NCBI RefSeq assembly: GCF_036181745.1
Contig: NZ_CP108080.1
Location: 3,749,501-3,813,500 of the forward strand
Reading direction: 5' to 3'
DNA length: 64,000 bases
Source of the DNA: Streptomyces sp. NBC_00259
Lineage (GTDB): Bacteria > Actinomycetota > Actinomycetes > Streptomycetales > Streptomycetaceae
Shown here: positions 24,373-34,218 of the stretch, in pieces
How the letters are laid out: each line of letters opens with the position of its first letter
Numbering within the stretch: position 1 is the first letter of the stretch
Notes under the pieces: model-generated
Told to the model about the DNA's origin: nothing
The model's input: the letters and a program-made list of their open reading frames with translations, nothing else
The model's database searches: none
Program-made: the position numbers and the translations under genes

Positions 24373-24837
24373 ATGACCCCCAGCACTGACCCCGCAACGT
24401 CAACACCGCCGACCCCCGGCCGTTCGCGCAACATGGCTGCGATCAAGCGGCGGGACACCAAACCCGAGCGGACCATCCGATCGTTGCTTCACGCCGCCGG
24501 GAAGCGGTACCGCGTTGACGTCCGTCTGCAGCTGGAGTGTGCGCGACCACGGCCGGACATCGTCTTCACACGCGCACGAGTCGCCGTCTTCGTGGACGGC
24601 TGTTTCTGGCACTGCTGCCCCGAGCACGGTCGGCAGCCTGGCGTCAATGGTGGCTACTGGGGACCGAAACTAGAGCGCAACGTCGCCCGGGACAGAGCCG
24701 CCGACGAGGCCCTTGCAGCCGCCGGCTGGACAGTCGTCCGCGTATGGGAGCACGAGGCTCCACAGGAGGCCGCGGAGCGCATCCTCGCGGTTCTAGATAC
24801 CGCTGGCCCGGCTAGTCGAGGCGCCCGAACTGGATGA
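24373..24837 (+). CDS. vsr: Very short patch repair endonuclease
   Basis: A 154-residue Vsr-type nuclease that nicks next to T:G mismatches produced by deamination of 5-methylcytosine. Family features include SRNMAAIKRRDTKPERTIRSLLHAAGKRYR at the start, then RPDIVFTRARVAVFVDGCFWHCCPEH (the catalytic Asp and zinc-binding Cys/His segment), and WGPKLERNVARD with WTVVRVWEHE. Length is normal. It is divergent from the m5C methyltransferase, completing an R-M-V module, and its 3' end overlaps a convergent AbrB-like gene by 26 bp. Confidence 0.95.
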   Translation: MTPSTDPATSTPPTPGRSRNMAAIKRRDTKPERTIRSLLHAAGKRYRVDVRLQLECARPRPDIVFTRARVAVFVDGCFWHCCPEHGRQPGVNGGYWGPKLERNVARDRAADEALAAAGWTVVRVWEHEAPQEAAERILAVLDTAGPASRGARTG

Positions 24838-25003
24838 GGTCCTGCACCGCATCCTCTTCCCTGCGCAACACGATCCGCCCGTCGCCATTGCTGTAGGCCA
24901 GCACGGAGCTCCCGGGCGACAGCCCTGCTTCCGCCAGCACCCCCAAGGGGAGGACGACCGAGCCGTCTTCTGCGATCGTCAGCTGGATAGGTTCCCTGAG
25001 CAC
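24812..25003 (-). CDS. AbrB/SpoVT-like small protein
   Basis: A 63-residue protein (VLREPIQLTIAEDGSVVLPLGVLAEAGLSPGSSVLAYSNGDGRIVLRRE) with the swapped-hairpin beta pattern of AbrB/MazE DNA-binding domains: a start strand, the VVLPLGVLAEAGLSPGSSV core and a closing strand. The GTG at 25003 has GAAGG about 10 bp upstream; longer in-frame starts are rejected since they reach into non-coding DNA. It could be an antitoxin or a regulator, but no toxin partner is adjacent. It converges on vsr. Confidence 0.75.
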   Translation of the reverse strand: MLREPIQLTIAEDGSVVLPLGVLAEAGLSPGSSVLAYSNGDGRIVLRREEDAVQDLIQFGRLD

Positions 25004-25121
25004 GGGATAGAGCCTTCTATGTCGCGGCCGCCGTCGCAAGCAGCGGGTCATGTTGCAGGTCAGGACGCCCGGTCGGACGTGTTCGATTTTCCGGCAGCCC
25101 AACAGTGCCGGTCCCGGTCGT

Positions 25122-25144
25122 GGTTTCACTTCTGGTCTCATTCG
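25122..25144 (+). promoter_or_regulatory. Candidate integrase arm-type site, right end inside element
   Basis: A GGTTTCA and a GGTCTCA heptamer, 5 bp apart, followed by TTCG. Differs from the left-end pair at 6374 at three positions, same orientation. It lies about 115 bp inside the right att repeat. Confidence 0.45.
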
Positions 25145-25257
25145 CACGCGTACCGCCCCGTCCGGATGAGTACGGCGGGAGGCCAGGCTGCAGCGCAACG
25201 AGCACACATAAACGCAGGTGAACGACTCCGTACGGCTCCCCAGCGGGCACGAGCACA

Positions 25258-25373
25258 CTTGGAAAGCGTGTTGGGGGCAACCCCTCACGAGTTCGAATCT
25301 CGTATCCTCCGCCAGTGCCTCACCGGGCACGAAGTCGAAGGGCCCCACCGTTCGCGGTGGGGCCCTTCGACGT
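25258..25373 (+). repeat. Right attachment direct repeat (116 bp)
   Basis: Identical over 116 bp to 6254-6369. It contains only the 3' part of tRNA-Ser (no acceptor 5' strand or D-arm, hence not a tRNA gene) plus the terminator hairpin. It closes the intact AICE. The terminator copy is at 25334-25371. Confidence 0.93.
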
Positions 25374-25377
25374 TGTC

Positions 25378-25400
25378 CGTCTCACTTTCCGTCTCAGTCG
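25378..25400 (+). promoter_or_regulatory. Arm-site-like pair of the older element, left
   Basis: Two CGTCTCA heptamers with the usual 5-bp gap, followed by GTCG. It overlaps the stop of the integrase fragment, just as the 6374 site overlaps the stop of the intact int, which supports homology of the two element ends. Confidence 0.4.
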
Positions 25401-25835
25401 GTCTTGGGCGTCTCCCAGAGCGCATCGCCGACTTGCTGGGCGACCTTCCGCAGCATCGTTCCGGTGACATGCATGCACCGAGCCCGCAAGCGTGCCGCTC
25501 GCCCGGCTCCCAGCCCATGATCGCGTCGACCACGACGTCCGGGACACCGAGGAACAGGAGGACTGTCGCGGCGGTGTGGCGAGCGTCATGGAGACGGCCG
25601 TCCCATGCCCCCGAATCCCGAAGCAGACGCTTCCAGACGTGGAAGTCGGTGCTCGGACTGATGGGGCCGCCGGTCGGGAGGCGAAGACGTATCCCTTGTC
25701 CTCCCCATCGGCGCCGGCGGCGATCCTCTCCTTCTCCTGCTCCTCCCGGTGCTGACGCAGGAACTTGATCAAGAGGTGGGGGAGACCGACCGTGCGCCGT
25801 CCGGCGCGGGCCCTGATGCGTTGTGCGCCCTTTGT
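25394..25835 (-). pseudogene. Decayed tyrosine integrase fragment
   Basis: Read on minus in three frames it gives RAGRRTVGLPHLLIKFLRQHREEQ, then a shift near 25680 to LPTGGPISPSTDFHVWKRLLRD and LHDARHTAATVLLFLGVPDVVVDAIMGWEPG. A second shift near 25490 leads to MHVTGTMLRKVAQQVGDALWE and a stop. Each piece parallels the C-terminal third of the intact int at 6390-7622. The N-terminal two thirds are gone. It is the relic of an earlier element using the same tRNA site. Confidence 0.88.
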
Positions 25836-25844
25836 GTGCCCTCC

Positions 25845-26498
25845 TCAGCCGGGGAGCTTCGCCAGCTGCGCCTCCAGCAGGGGCCGCGGAAGCGTGTCCG
25901 TGATCACCACCATCGTGGTGAGGATGTGGTCGGTGCGAACGACGGCGTAGGTCGCGGGACTGCTTACGCCGGAGAGGTTGGTGGTGAACCGGAAGCCGAC
26001 GGATTCGTCCCCGAGATCCGGGGCCTGGGCCGGTTCGAGGTCCCGGTAGATCATGGGGGCGCCGGGAACCTTGAAGCTGCCCGAGCACTCCGTGAGCGCC
26101 TTGCGGACATCGTCGAGCGCCGAGCGGGCATCGTCGCCCTGATGGACAGTCACCCACATCGCCCCGACGGTGGAGGGCAGCTCGCCAGGACCCGAGAATT
26201 CACGGACGGCCCGGGCGGTCGCGGGGCGCGGCGTATCGGTGAAGGCCAGCTGCGCAATGGGTAGGCACTCGTCCTTGTCGGCCCGGTACGCCCCCTCCGG
26301 AAGCGAGTCCTCGGCCGGCTCGGTCACCCGGAGGCCGGCGACGGTCCCCAGCATGGTGAGCTTCTCAAGGGTGGCATCGGACGGAGAGGGCCTGGCCGCG
26401 GGCCTGTCTGCCGGGCCGCTGTACTCGGAGCTGCTGCAGGCAGTAAGGAACAGAGCGGTCGAAAGGGCAGCAACGGCAGCGGTACGGCGAAGGCGCAT
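25845..26498 (-). CDS. Putative lipoprotein
   Basis: A 217-residue protein with a typical lipoprotein signal: MRLRRTAAVAALSTALFLTACSSS, lipid-modified Cys at residue 21 after LTA. The mature part is hydrophilic with two further cysteines (DECLPIA and TECSGSF) that may form a disulfide, and ends in a beta-rich segment (YAVVRTDHILTTMVVI). Streptomyces has many such surface lipoproteins with a sensor-like domain; no specific function is known. It lies inside the remnant of the older element, next to the integrase fragment, and may be passenger or chromosomal DNA brought close by deletion. Confidence 0.8.
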   Translation of the reverse strand: MRLRRTAAVAALSTALFLTACSSSEYSGPADRPAARPSPSDATLEKLTMLGTVAGLRVTEPAEDSLPEGAYRADKDECLPIAQLAFTDTPRPATARAVREFSGPGELPSTVGAMWVTVHQGDDARSALDDVRKALTECSGSFKVPGAPMIYRDLEPAQAPDLGDESVGFRFTTNLSGVSSPATYAVVRTDHILTTMVVITDTLPRPLLEAQLAKLPG

Positions 26499-27063
26499 GA
26501 AGAGTGCTCGGTTCTCTGAACGTCGCCTCCAGCAAGAGGCAAGGCGGAGGTGGGCAGGATGTGTTGAGCCTCCGGCGGTGGGGCGCCCAGACGTTCGACA
26601 AGCGAAGATCTAAGGCCAGAAGTCCCCAGGCGTCAAAACCCTTCGGGGGTGCCTGGCCGTCCCCGACACCTCCAGGGCACCGGAGTCTTTCGCACCCAGC
26701 AACCGCCCCGTCCAGTAGCGCCCCTCCGGGGCCTCGAAGCGACCGGAATGGCCGTCGCTGACCGATCCGGCTGGAGCTACGGACCAGAAGGTTCCCCGCA
26801 CCAGAACCGCGCCCCATGAGGCAGGGACTCACGAGAAACCGCAGCTGCCGACGGGGCCGCGGCGAGCAGATGCAGTGCTCGGCGTCCCGCAGGTCAGCTC
26901 CCAACTCGCCACAGCTCGCTCCCAGGCAGCCTGATCCATGCCCGGCGTGGCTCGACAGGCGTTCCGGACCGGGGAGGTGGCTGAAGCCGCGGAGTCGACT
27001 GGCACCCCAGCCGGCCGACCAAACCCGCTCCGCCGACATTCGTGAGCGATCAATGTTGATCGC
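26499..27063. other. Gene-free stretch
   Basis: A 565-bp region with short opposing open frames but none with a convincing start, ribosome site or recognisable protein. It probably includes the promoter of the lipoprotein gene at its left end and eroded DNA of the old element. Confidence 0.45.
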
Positions 27064-27528
27064 CTAGCTTTTCTGGGCTGACTCTGGGCGTCGAAGCGTG
27101 AATCGGACAAGAGCGGCGAGCACCACGCGACCTTGCCGCCGGAGCTGAGATGGACCCAGAAACGGTGTCCGCATCACACAGAAGGCGAAGATGAGCTGGC
27201 CCATAGCAGGGAAGGGCAGGATCGGTGGGAAGAAGAGCAGGAGCGAGACGGGGAGGAGCAAGAGCCCAGCAAGCCGGCCCCGGAAAGGGATGCCGGTTCG
27301 GGTACTGGTCAGGCCGTAGACGAAGCTGATCAGTATGGACGGGATCCCGATGATCACGGCGAAGGCCATCCAGTCCGTGATGCGCATTTCCTCCGACAAC
27401 GACGCCTCCACAGCGCCCCAGGTGATCGCAAAGGTGATGGCGTAGCGGACCACCAGGTCGACAAGCCGCAGTCCGATGACCCCCAGATTCCGCCACGGTG
27501 TGCTCGCGTCCACAACCTCCTCCCCCAC
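27064..27528 (-). CDS. Small integral membrane protein (RDD-like)
   Basis: A roughly 154-residue membrane protein with three to four hydrophobic helices (GLRLVDLVVRYAITFAITWG, MAFAVIIGIPSILISFVYGL, and LLLLPVSLLLFFPPILPF read as adjacent segments). The order, with an Arg-containing first helix and LR(L)xD near its start, recalls RDD family membrane proteins, but the assignment is weak. GTG at 27528 is preferred; a TTG at 27564 would add 12 residues. A perfect 14-bp palindrome lies about 65 bp upstream. Confidence 0.6.
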   Translation of the reverse strand: MGEEVVDASTPWRNLGVIGLRLVDLVVRYAITFAITWGAVEASLSEEMRITDWMAFAVIIGIPSILISFVYGLTSTRTGIPFRGRLAGLLLLPVSLLLFFPPILPFPAMGQLIFAFCVMRTPFLGPSQLRRQGRVVLAALVRFTLRRPESAQKS

Positions 27529-27591
27529 GGCATGCCTGATCAAGGCGGCGTGCCAGAGCGGCAACCCTTGCGCGACAGCCTGCCATAGCTA

Positions 27592-27605
27592 TTGAACGCG
27601 TTCAA
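27592..27605. promoter_or_regulatory. 14-bp perfect palindrome
   Basis: TTGAACGCGTTCAA upstream of the small membrane protein gene. This shape is common for TetR-family operators, so the gene is probably controlled by an unlinked regulator. Placement, not experiment, supports the call. Confidence 0.55.
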
Positions 27606-27650
27606 CTGCGAGCGTGATCACAACGGCCTGTCCGTTCCGGCCCATGCCGC

Positions 27651-27673
27651 CGTCTCAGTTTCCGTCTCATTCA
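27651..27673 (+). promoter_or_regulatory. Arm-site-like pair of the older element, right
   Basis: Two CGTCTCA heptamers with 5-bp gap and TTCA following; 3-4 differences from the other three copies. It lies about 40 bp before the third, broken att copy. Confidence 0.4.
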
Positions 27674-27709
27674 GCACCGTTCACGGCCGTTCAGAGGGGA
27701 CCGCACTCC

Positions 27710-27766
27710 GGCAACCCCTCACGAGTTCGAATGAGGGGCCCACGGATGAGCTGGTCGCCTCCGCCA
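27710..27766 (+). repeat. Third, degenerate att copy
   Basis: GGCAACCCCTCACGAGTTCGAAT (27710-27732; 23 bp, given here as GGCAACCCC and CACGAGTTCGAAT) matches the variable-arm/T-arm of tRNA-Ser exactly. After an unrelated insert the CCTCCGCCA end appears at 27758-27766. It marks the far boundary of the older element. Confidence 0.75.
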
Positions 27767-27816
27767 TGGAGGCAGCGCGGATGGCGGGGCCGTACCCGGA
27801 ACTGCTTTGGGCGGCG

Positions 27817-28122
27817 CTATGGCCCGACGATGGCGCGCAGGGCGGCGAGGTGCGCCTGGTACGCCTCCCACCCGTGCCGGGTCAGGCGGAGCCAGACGCG
27901 TTGGCGGGTGTCGCGCACGGCCTTGCGCTGCTCGACGTAGCCAGCCTCCATCAACACCGCGACGTGCTTGCTCAGTACGGAGGCGGAGACGTCGAGCTGC
28001 CGCTGGACCAGGGCGAACTCGGCCTCGTCGGCCGCGTCGAGCAGCGCGCAGATGCGCAGCCGGACGGGCGCGTGGATGGTGGCGTCGAAGCCGTCCATGG
28101 GGTCGGCGGCAGAGCTGTTCAT
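27817..28122 (-). CDS. Winged-helix transcriptional regulator (MarR/ArsR-like)
   Basis: A 101-residue DNA-binding protein with a winged helix: IHAPVRLRICALLDAADEAEFALVQRQLDVSASVLSKHVAVLMEAGYVEQRK, with LSKHVAVL as recognition helix and a WLRLTRHGWEAYQAHL tail. This is the short DUF-type wHTH (BlaI/ArsR-like) often paired with a membrane protein. Its start overlaps the upstream membrane-protein gene by 4 bp (ATGA). The twin palindromes at 28610 and 28661 in front of the operon are probably its own binding sites. Confidence 0.85.
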   Translation of the reverse strand: MNSSAADPMDGFDATIHAPVRLRICALLDAADEAEFALVQRQLDVSASVLSKHVAVLMEAGYVEQRKAVRDTRQRVWLRLTRHGWEAYQAHLAALRAIVGP

Positions 28123-28616
28123 GAGGCTTTCCGGTGCATGCGTACGAAGACGAGGTGGAAAGCGATCGACACCGCGGCGCCGACGGCGGAGGCGGCGAAC
28201 AGCCACAGCGGCTCCCGGCTGGCGCGGAAGGCGAAACCCGAGCCCACCAGCAGGGCGGGCAGCCCGATCGCGAGCGGCACGGTGGCGCGCTTGGGCAGCA
28301 CATCCAGGCGCAGCGCCACACCGGTCTTCTTGCGCCAGTTCACACCCGCGACCCCGAACAGCACCAAGTACGCCGCGGTCATCACCAGCATGATGACGCC
28401 CCAGGCGAGGTTGGGAAGCAGCCATCGGGGACTTGCCAGCGTGCCCCCGTAGACCGGTGGTACGGCAGCGATGTACAGCGTGAGCGTGGTGGCGAACCAG
28501 CGGGGCCAGGGGGTGGCGGACAAGGCGGTGGCGGATGCCCGGACCTGCTCGATGTCGGCCAGTGCGGCGCGGGCCTGTTGTGCGGTCGGGCGGATGGCGT
28601 CCCCGTTGGTTTCCAT
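28119..28616 (-). CDS. Membrane protein of a wHTH-coupled operon
   Basis: A 165-residue protein with an N-terminal helical part (TAQQARAALADIEQVRASATALS) and four membrane helices (residues about 40-58, 68-95, 110-128, 133-152 of this start). It starts with METNGDAIRP; an in-frame ATG at 28670 adds 18 residues but lies in the second operator. The gene overlaps the wHTH gene. This regulator-membrane protein pair is common in Streptomyces; a function is not known. Confidence 0.8.
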   Translation of the reverse strand: METNGDAIRPTAQQARAALADIEQVRASATALSATPWPRWFATTLTLYIAAVPPVYGGTLASPRWLLPNLAWGVIMLVMTAAYLVLFGVAGVNWRKKTGVALRLDVLPKRATVPLAIGLPALLVGSGFAFRASREPLWLFAASAVGAAVSIAFHLVFVRMHRKAS

Positions 28617-28675
28617 GACGGAAAGACTAGCGGCGTGTTTCCGGTACGGCAAGTCGAGAATTTCCGTCATGGAAA
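28610..28675. promoter_or_regulatory. Twin 15-bp operator in inverted orientation
   Basis: TTTCCATGACGGAAA at 28610-28624 and its exact reverse complement TTTCCGTCATGGAAA at 28661-28675. Each is itself a TTTCC-N5-GGAAA dyad, and their centres are 51 bp apart. One overlaps the start codon of the membrane-protein gene; the pair would allow a looped or cooperative repressor complex. Confidence 0.75.
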
Positions 28676-28744
28676 GTCTTTTGCGCCGCGACCTCTGAGC
28701 GCGTCACTCCCCGCATGCATTCGAACAGGCGTATCATTCTGGCT

Positions 28745-29101
28745 GTGGCTGATACCTTTCCGTCCGACCTGATCGACGCCCAGCGTCGCCTCCACCGGGC
28801 CAACGCCGAGTACAGAGCCCTGTGCCAGGCCTTGCCCTGGTCGGTAGAGCCGTTGGAGGGCTGGGCGGGTGAGGAGCACCCTCATACCGGCGTCGTCACC
28901 GGGGGCCGCGCAGGGAGTCCGGGTTACACCGACGAGCAGAAGACGGAAGAGGCTCGTCTCTGGGCCCTGGTTCGGGAGCTGTCGATCGAGGTGTCGACGC
29001 ATCCGTACTGGTCGACCGTGGAGGGCGAGCCGCGGGTGAAGGCCCGTATGACGCTGAAGAACCACCCCGACACCGCGCCGGCGGACACCGCGACCGCGTA
29101 A
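28745..29101 (+). CDS. Hypothetical protein
   Basis: A 118-residue hydrophilic protein (VADTFPSDLIDAQRRLHRANAEYRALCQALPWSVEPLEGW) that I do not recognise. The N-terminal helix and the WxxxVRELSIEVSTHPYW segment look like conserved small proteins of Streptomyces. GTG at 28745 is preferred; an ATG at 28715 adds ten residues. It is followed after 14 bp by another small gene on the same strand, suggesting an operon. Confidence 0.75.
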   Translation: MADTFPSDLIDAQRRLHRANAEYRALCQALPWSVEPLEGWAGEEHPHTGVVTGGRAGSPGYTDEQKTEEARLWALVRELSIEVSTHPYWSTVEGEPRVKARMTLKNHPDTAPADTATA

Positions 29102-29115
29102 CGAGGCGGCAAGCC

Positions 29116-29484
29116 ATGCCCGAGCTGACGCCTCAGGAGCGTCTCGACAAGCAGAAGACGTTGCGCGACTGGCTTCGGTGGCAGCTCTCCCAGTCCGACG
29201 AAGCGATTCGGCGCCTCGAACGGCAGGTGGAGGAAGACCGGCGGCGTCGCGACGTCGCCCGCATCGAGATGAGCTGGAAGCTCCAACCACCGCGGGCAGA
29301 CGGCGCGCAGCCCATGCTGCACCGCGGGAACTGCGGGCTCTTCAAGACCCTGACCGGATACCTGGACAAAGACCACGTCGTGATCGCGTTCGATCAGTTC
29401 CCGGACCTGGAGATGTGCGAGATCTGCGCGCCCTGGGGACTCCTGGGGATACCGAAGCCGACGCCACGGAAGCCGTCGCCCTAG
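29116..29484 (+). CDS. Hypothetical protein, DUF6233-like
   Basis: A 122-residue protein with a charged coiled-coil start (QERLDKQKTLRDWLRWQLSQSDEAIRRLERQVEEDRRRRDVARIEM) and a C-terminal HRGNC...CEICAPW segment. Streptomyces DUF6233 proteins share this layout of helix followed by HxGDC and CxxC. Assignment to that family is by pattern. A zinc-binding tail is possible. Same strand and probably same transcript as the preceding gene. Confidence 0.7.
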   Translation: MPELTPQERLDKQKTLRDWLRWQLSQSDEAIRRLERQVEEDRRRRDVARIEMSWKLQPPRADGAQPMLHRGNCGLFKTLTGYLDKDHVVIAFDQFPDLEMCEICAPWGLLGIPKPTPRKPSP

Positions 29485-29539
29485 GCGCCTTGGTGTACGC
29501 ACCGGTGCGAGGTCACCGTCAGCCGTAGGCTGGGGCCTC

Positions 29540-30235
29540 ATGCGCGACGGACAGGAGGCCAAGGTGGCCGGGACGACGGTGGCCGAGGTGATGGCCGAGT
29601 TGGCCGCGCTCGAGGACCCGAAGATGCGCGAGGCGAATGAGAAGCGCGGTGACGATCACGGCGTGAACCTCGGCAAGCTGCGCGCGCTCGCGAAGCAGCT
29701 CAAGACGCAGCAGGATCTCGCGCGCGAGCTCTGGAAGACGGATGACACCGCGGCGAGGCTCCTGTCGATCCTGATCTGCCGTCCGAAGGCATTCGAACGG
29801 GACGAGCTGGACACCATGCTGCGGGAGTCGCGCGCCCCCAAGGTCCACGACTGGCTCGTGAACTACGTGGTGAAGAAGAACCCGCACTCCGAAGAGCTGC
29901 GCCTCGCCTGGTCCGCGGATCCGGATCCGGTGGTCGCGAGTGCCGGCTGGGCCCTGACCACCGAGCGGGTGGCGAAGAAGCCCGAGGGCCTCGACCTCGC
30001 GGGACTGCTCGATGTCATCGAGGCGGAGATGAAGGACGCCCCGGACCGTCTGCAGTGGGCGATGAACCACTGCCTGGCCCAGATCGGCATCGAGCACGCC
30101 GAGTACCGCGCCCGTGCGATCGACATCGGCGAGCGCCTGGAAGTGCTCAAGGACTACCCGACTCCCCCGAACTGCACGTCCCCGTTCGCTCCCGCCTGGA
30201 TCGCCGAGATGGTGCGCCGTCAGCACGCCGGCTAG
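29540..30235 (+). CDS. DNA alkylation repair protein (AlkD-like, HEAT repeats)
   Basis: A 231-residue, entirely helical protein matching the AlkD-like family (PF08713): VAEVMAELAALEDPKMREANEKRGDD at the start, GVNLGKLRALAKQLKTQQDLARELWKTDDTAARLLSILI as the first repeats, then HSEELRLAWSADPDPVVASAGWAL and LQWAMNHCLAQIGI. AlkD glycosylases remove alkylated bases; here conserved Trp and Asp residues of the HEAT groove appear to be present, but it may also be a non-catalytic relative. Ends convergent with the UvrA-like gene across a hairpin terminator. Confidence 0.85.
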   Translation: MRDGQEAKVAGTTVAEVMAELAALEDPKMREANEKRGDDHGVNLGKLRALAKQLKTQQDLARELWKTDDTAARLLSILICRPKAFERDELDTMLRESRAPKVHDWLVNYVVKKNPHSEELRLAWSADPDPVVASAGWALTTERVAKKPEGLDLAGLLDVIEAEMKDAPDRLQWAMNHCLAQIGIEHAEYRARAIDIGERLEVLKDYPTPPNCTSPFAPAWIAEMVRRQHAG

Positions 30236-30325
30236 AACCGGATAGAGCCGGAAAGAACCAGACAGAACCGGCCGGCTGCAACGCAAGGTCCGCGCACCGG
30301 ACGACTGAAACGCTCGGACCGTGCA

Positions 30326-30360
30326 CCGGCCGGCTGCAACCCTCGGTCACAGCCGGCCGG
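30326..30360. terminator. Bidirectional hairpin between convergent genes
   Basis: CCGGCCGGCTG (30326-30336) pairs with CAGCCGGCCGG (30350-30360). An extra copy of ACCGGCCGGCTGCAAC is at 30267-30282, so the region carries a repeated half-site. It lies between the 3' ends of the AlkD-like and UvrA-like genes. Confidence 0.65.
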
Positions 30361-30436
30361 CGCGGCGCCGGTCGGGATCCGTCGTCACGCGACTCCGCCT
30401 CCGTTCCGGCGACGGTGTCCGCGAGAGCGCCGTCGC

Positions 30437-32824
<2,388 letters not shown>

Positions 32825-32984
32825 GCTTATCGTTTCTCCATCTGTCGGGCGGGGCCGCTTCTCGCGGTCTCCGTCGGCGTCGCCTGGCTCGATCCGACCA
32901 GCCTCGAGCAGTATGTCTGGTTGTCGCACGTCGTCACCGGTCGCTGTCGTACGTCGTCACCGGTCGCCGCGACCGCCGCATCCC

Positions 32985-33395
32985 TCAGCGCAGCTCCTGG
33001 ATGCGGATCAGGTTGCCGGCGGGATCGCGGACGGCGCAGTCGCGGACACCGTACGGCTGCTCGGTCGGTTCCTGGACGATCTCGGCGTCGTCGGCCTGCA
33101 GCCGCGCGAAGGCGCCGTCGAGATCGGCGGTGGCCAGGAGGACGCGGGCGTAGGTGCCCTTGGCCATCATCTCGGCGACGGTACGGCGCTCGTGGTCGGT
33201 GACGCCGGGGTCGGCGACCGGCGGCTCCAGGACGAGGGACGTGCCGGGCTGATCGGCGGGGCCGACCGTGATCCAGCGCATCCCGTCGTACCCGACGTCG
33301 TTGCGGACCTCGAAGCCGAGGGTGTCGCGGTAGAAGGCCAGGGAGGCGTCCGGGTCGGTGTGCGGGAGGAAGCTCGCGTGAATGCTGACGTTCAT
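32985..33395 (-). CDS. VOC (glyoxalase/bleomycin-resistance) family protein
   Basis: A 136-residue protein with paired beta-alpha-beta-beta-beta units: DPDASLAFYRDTLGFEVRNDVGYDGMRW in the first and VLLATADLDGAFARLQADDAEIVQEPTEQPYGVRDCAVRDPAGNLIRI in the second, the latter ending in the metal-binding DPxGNxI. VOC proteins isomerise or bind metabolites and some sequester antibiotics. It is downstream of the UvrA2-like gene's divergence and may belong to the same stress function, though this is only positional. Confidence 0.9.
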   Translation of the reverse strand: MNVSIHASFLPHTDPDASLAFYRDTLGFEVRNDVGYDGMRWITVGPADQPGTSLVLEPPVADPGVTDHERRTVAEMMAKGTYARVLLATADLDGAFARLQADDAEIVQEPTEQPYGVRDCAVRDPAGNLIRIQELR

Positions 33396-33612
33396 GGCAG
33401 CCACGCTAGGCGCGGCCCAGGGGCCGGCGCTTCTCGATTCCTGACCGGTCCGGCCGGCGTTCCCCCGCAGCCGGCGCGACCGCATGAGCAGCCCCTTGCA
33501 GCTCTGCCGACCGGTGCCGGTCTTCACCGTGGAGCCGAACGACCCGCACCATTCCCGTTGTTACGCAGCAGATCCGCGACGTTGCGCGACACCGGCGACG
33601 GTTCACGCCTCG

Positions 33613-34218
33613 TCACTCGCCACGCCAGACGTTGTCGAAGGCGGCGTCCTCGATGCCGCGGCGCTGACGGACCGCTTCCAGTTCCCTCACCGCGTCGTTG
33701 ACGGCGGCCAGAACGGTCACGGTCGCGTCGTCGGCGAGGTGGTCAAGATCTTCGGTCGGCTCGTCGCGGAGTCCGGCGGCGGCCCCGAGGACGGCGAGGA
33801 CGGGCTCGCCCGACGTCCAGCGGTCGTCCGCGCGGCGGCGGGCCGGTGAGTCGACCAGGGTGATTCGGTCGGACCGGAGCGGGATCCAGCGGTGGCGCTG
33901 CCGGGTGACCTGTCCTTCGGCCTCCAGGGCGGCGAGATAGGCCGAGGAGAGACCGCGGCCTCGGCGCCACAGCCAGTCGTCGACGGACTCGTACGGCGTC
34001 TCTCGGGTGAGCGACGACGCCGCCTCCTGCAGCAGACGATCATCGATCTGCGGCTGAAGGCCGGGCACGATGCGCTCGCCGTCCACCGTGACGGTCTGAC
34101 TGTCGATGAGGTCGAGCAGTTCGGCTCCTGCGAGCGCGAGCGACAGCTCGCCCTGCTCGACAGGACGGTCGGACGCGACGTCCATGGTGACGATCAACAG
34201 GTCCCACGGTGTGGTCAT
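33613..34218 (-). CDS. GPP34 (GOLPH3-like) family protein
   Basis: A 201-residue protein (MTTPWDLLIVTMDVASDRPVEQGELSLALAGAELLDL) with the GPP34 pattern: an early ALAGAELLDL helix, ERIVPGLQPQIDDRLLQEAASSL, a DWLWRRGRGLSSAYLAALEAEGQV segment and a C-terminal helical end. In eukaryotes GOLPH3 binds phosphatidylinositol-4-phosphate; in Streptomyces many copies exist and are linked to membranes or to developmental functions, but the role is not established. ATG 34218 fits the family length. Confidence 0.85.
   Translation of the reverse strand: MTTPWDLLIVTMDVASDRPVEQGELSLALAGAELLDLIDSQTVTVDGERIVPGLQPQIDDRLLQEAASSLTRETPYESVDDWLWRRGRGLSSAYLAALEAEGQVTRQRHRWIPLRSDRITLVDSPARRRADDRWTSGEPVLAVLGAAAGLRDEPTEDLDHLADDATVTVLAAVNDAVRELEAVRQRRGIEDAAFDNVWRGE

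Noticed and set aside
25258..25311. Second tRNA-Ser gene
   Set aside because: Only the 3' part is present; the acceptor 5' strand and D-arm are missing. It is the right att copy.
26829..27110. 93-residue minus-strand frame in the old-element gap
   Set aside because: No clear ribosome site, biased composition and overlap with the adjacent membrane protein gene; not supportable.
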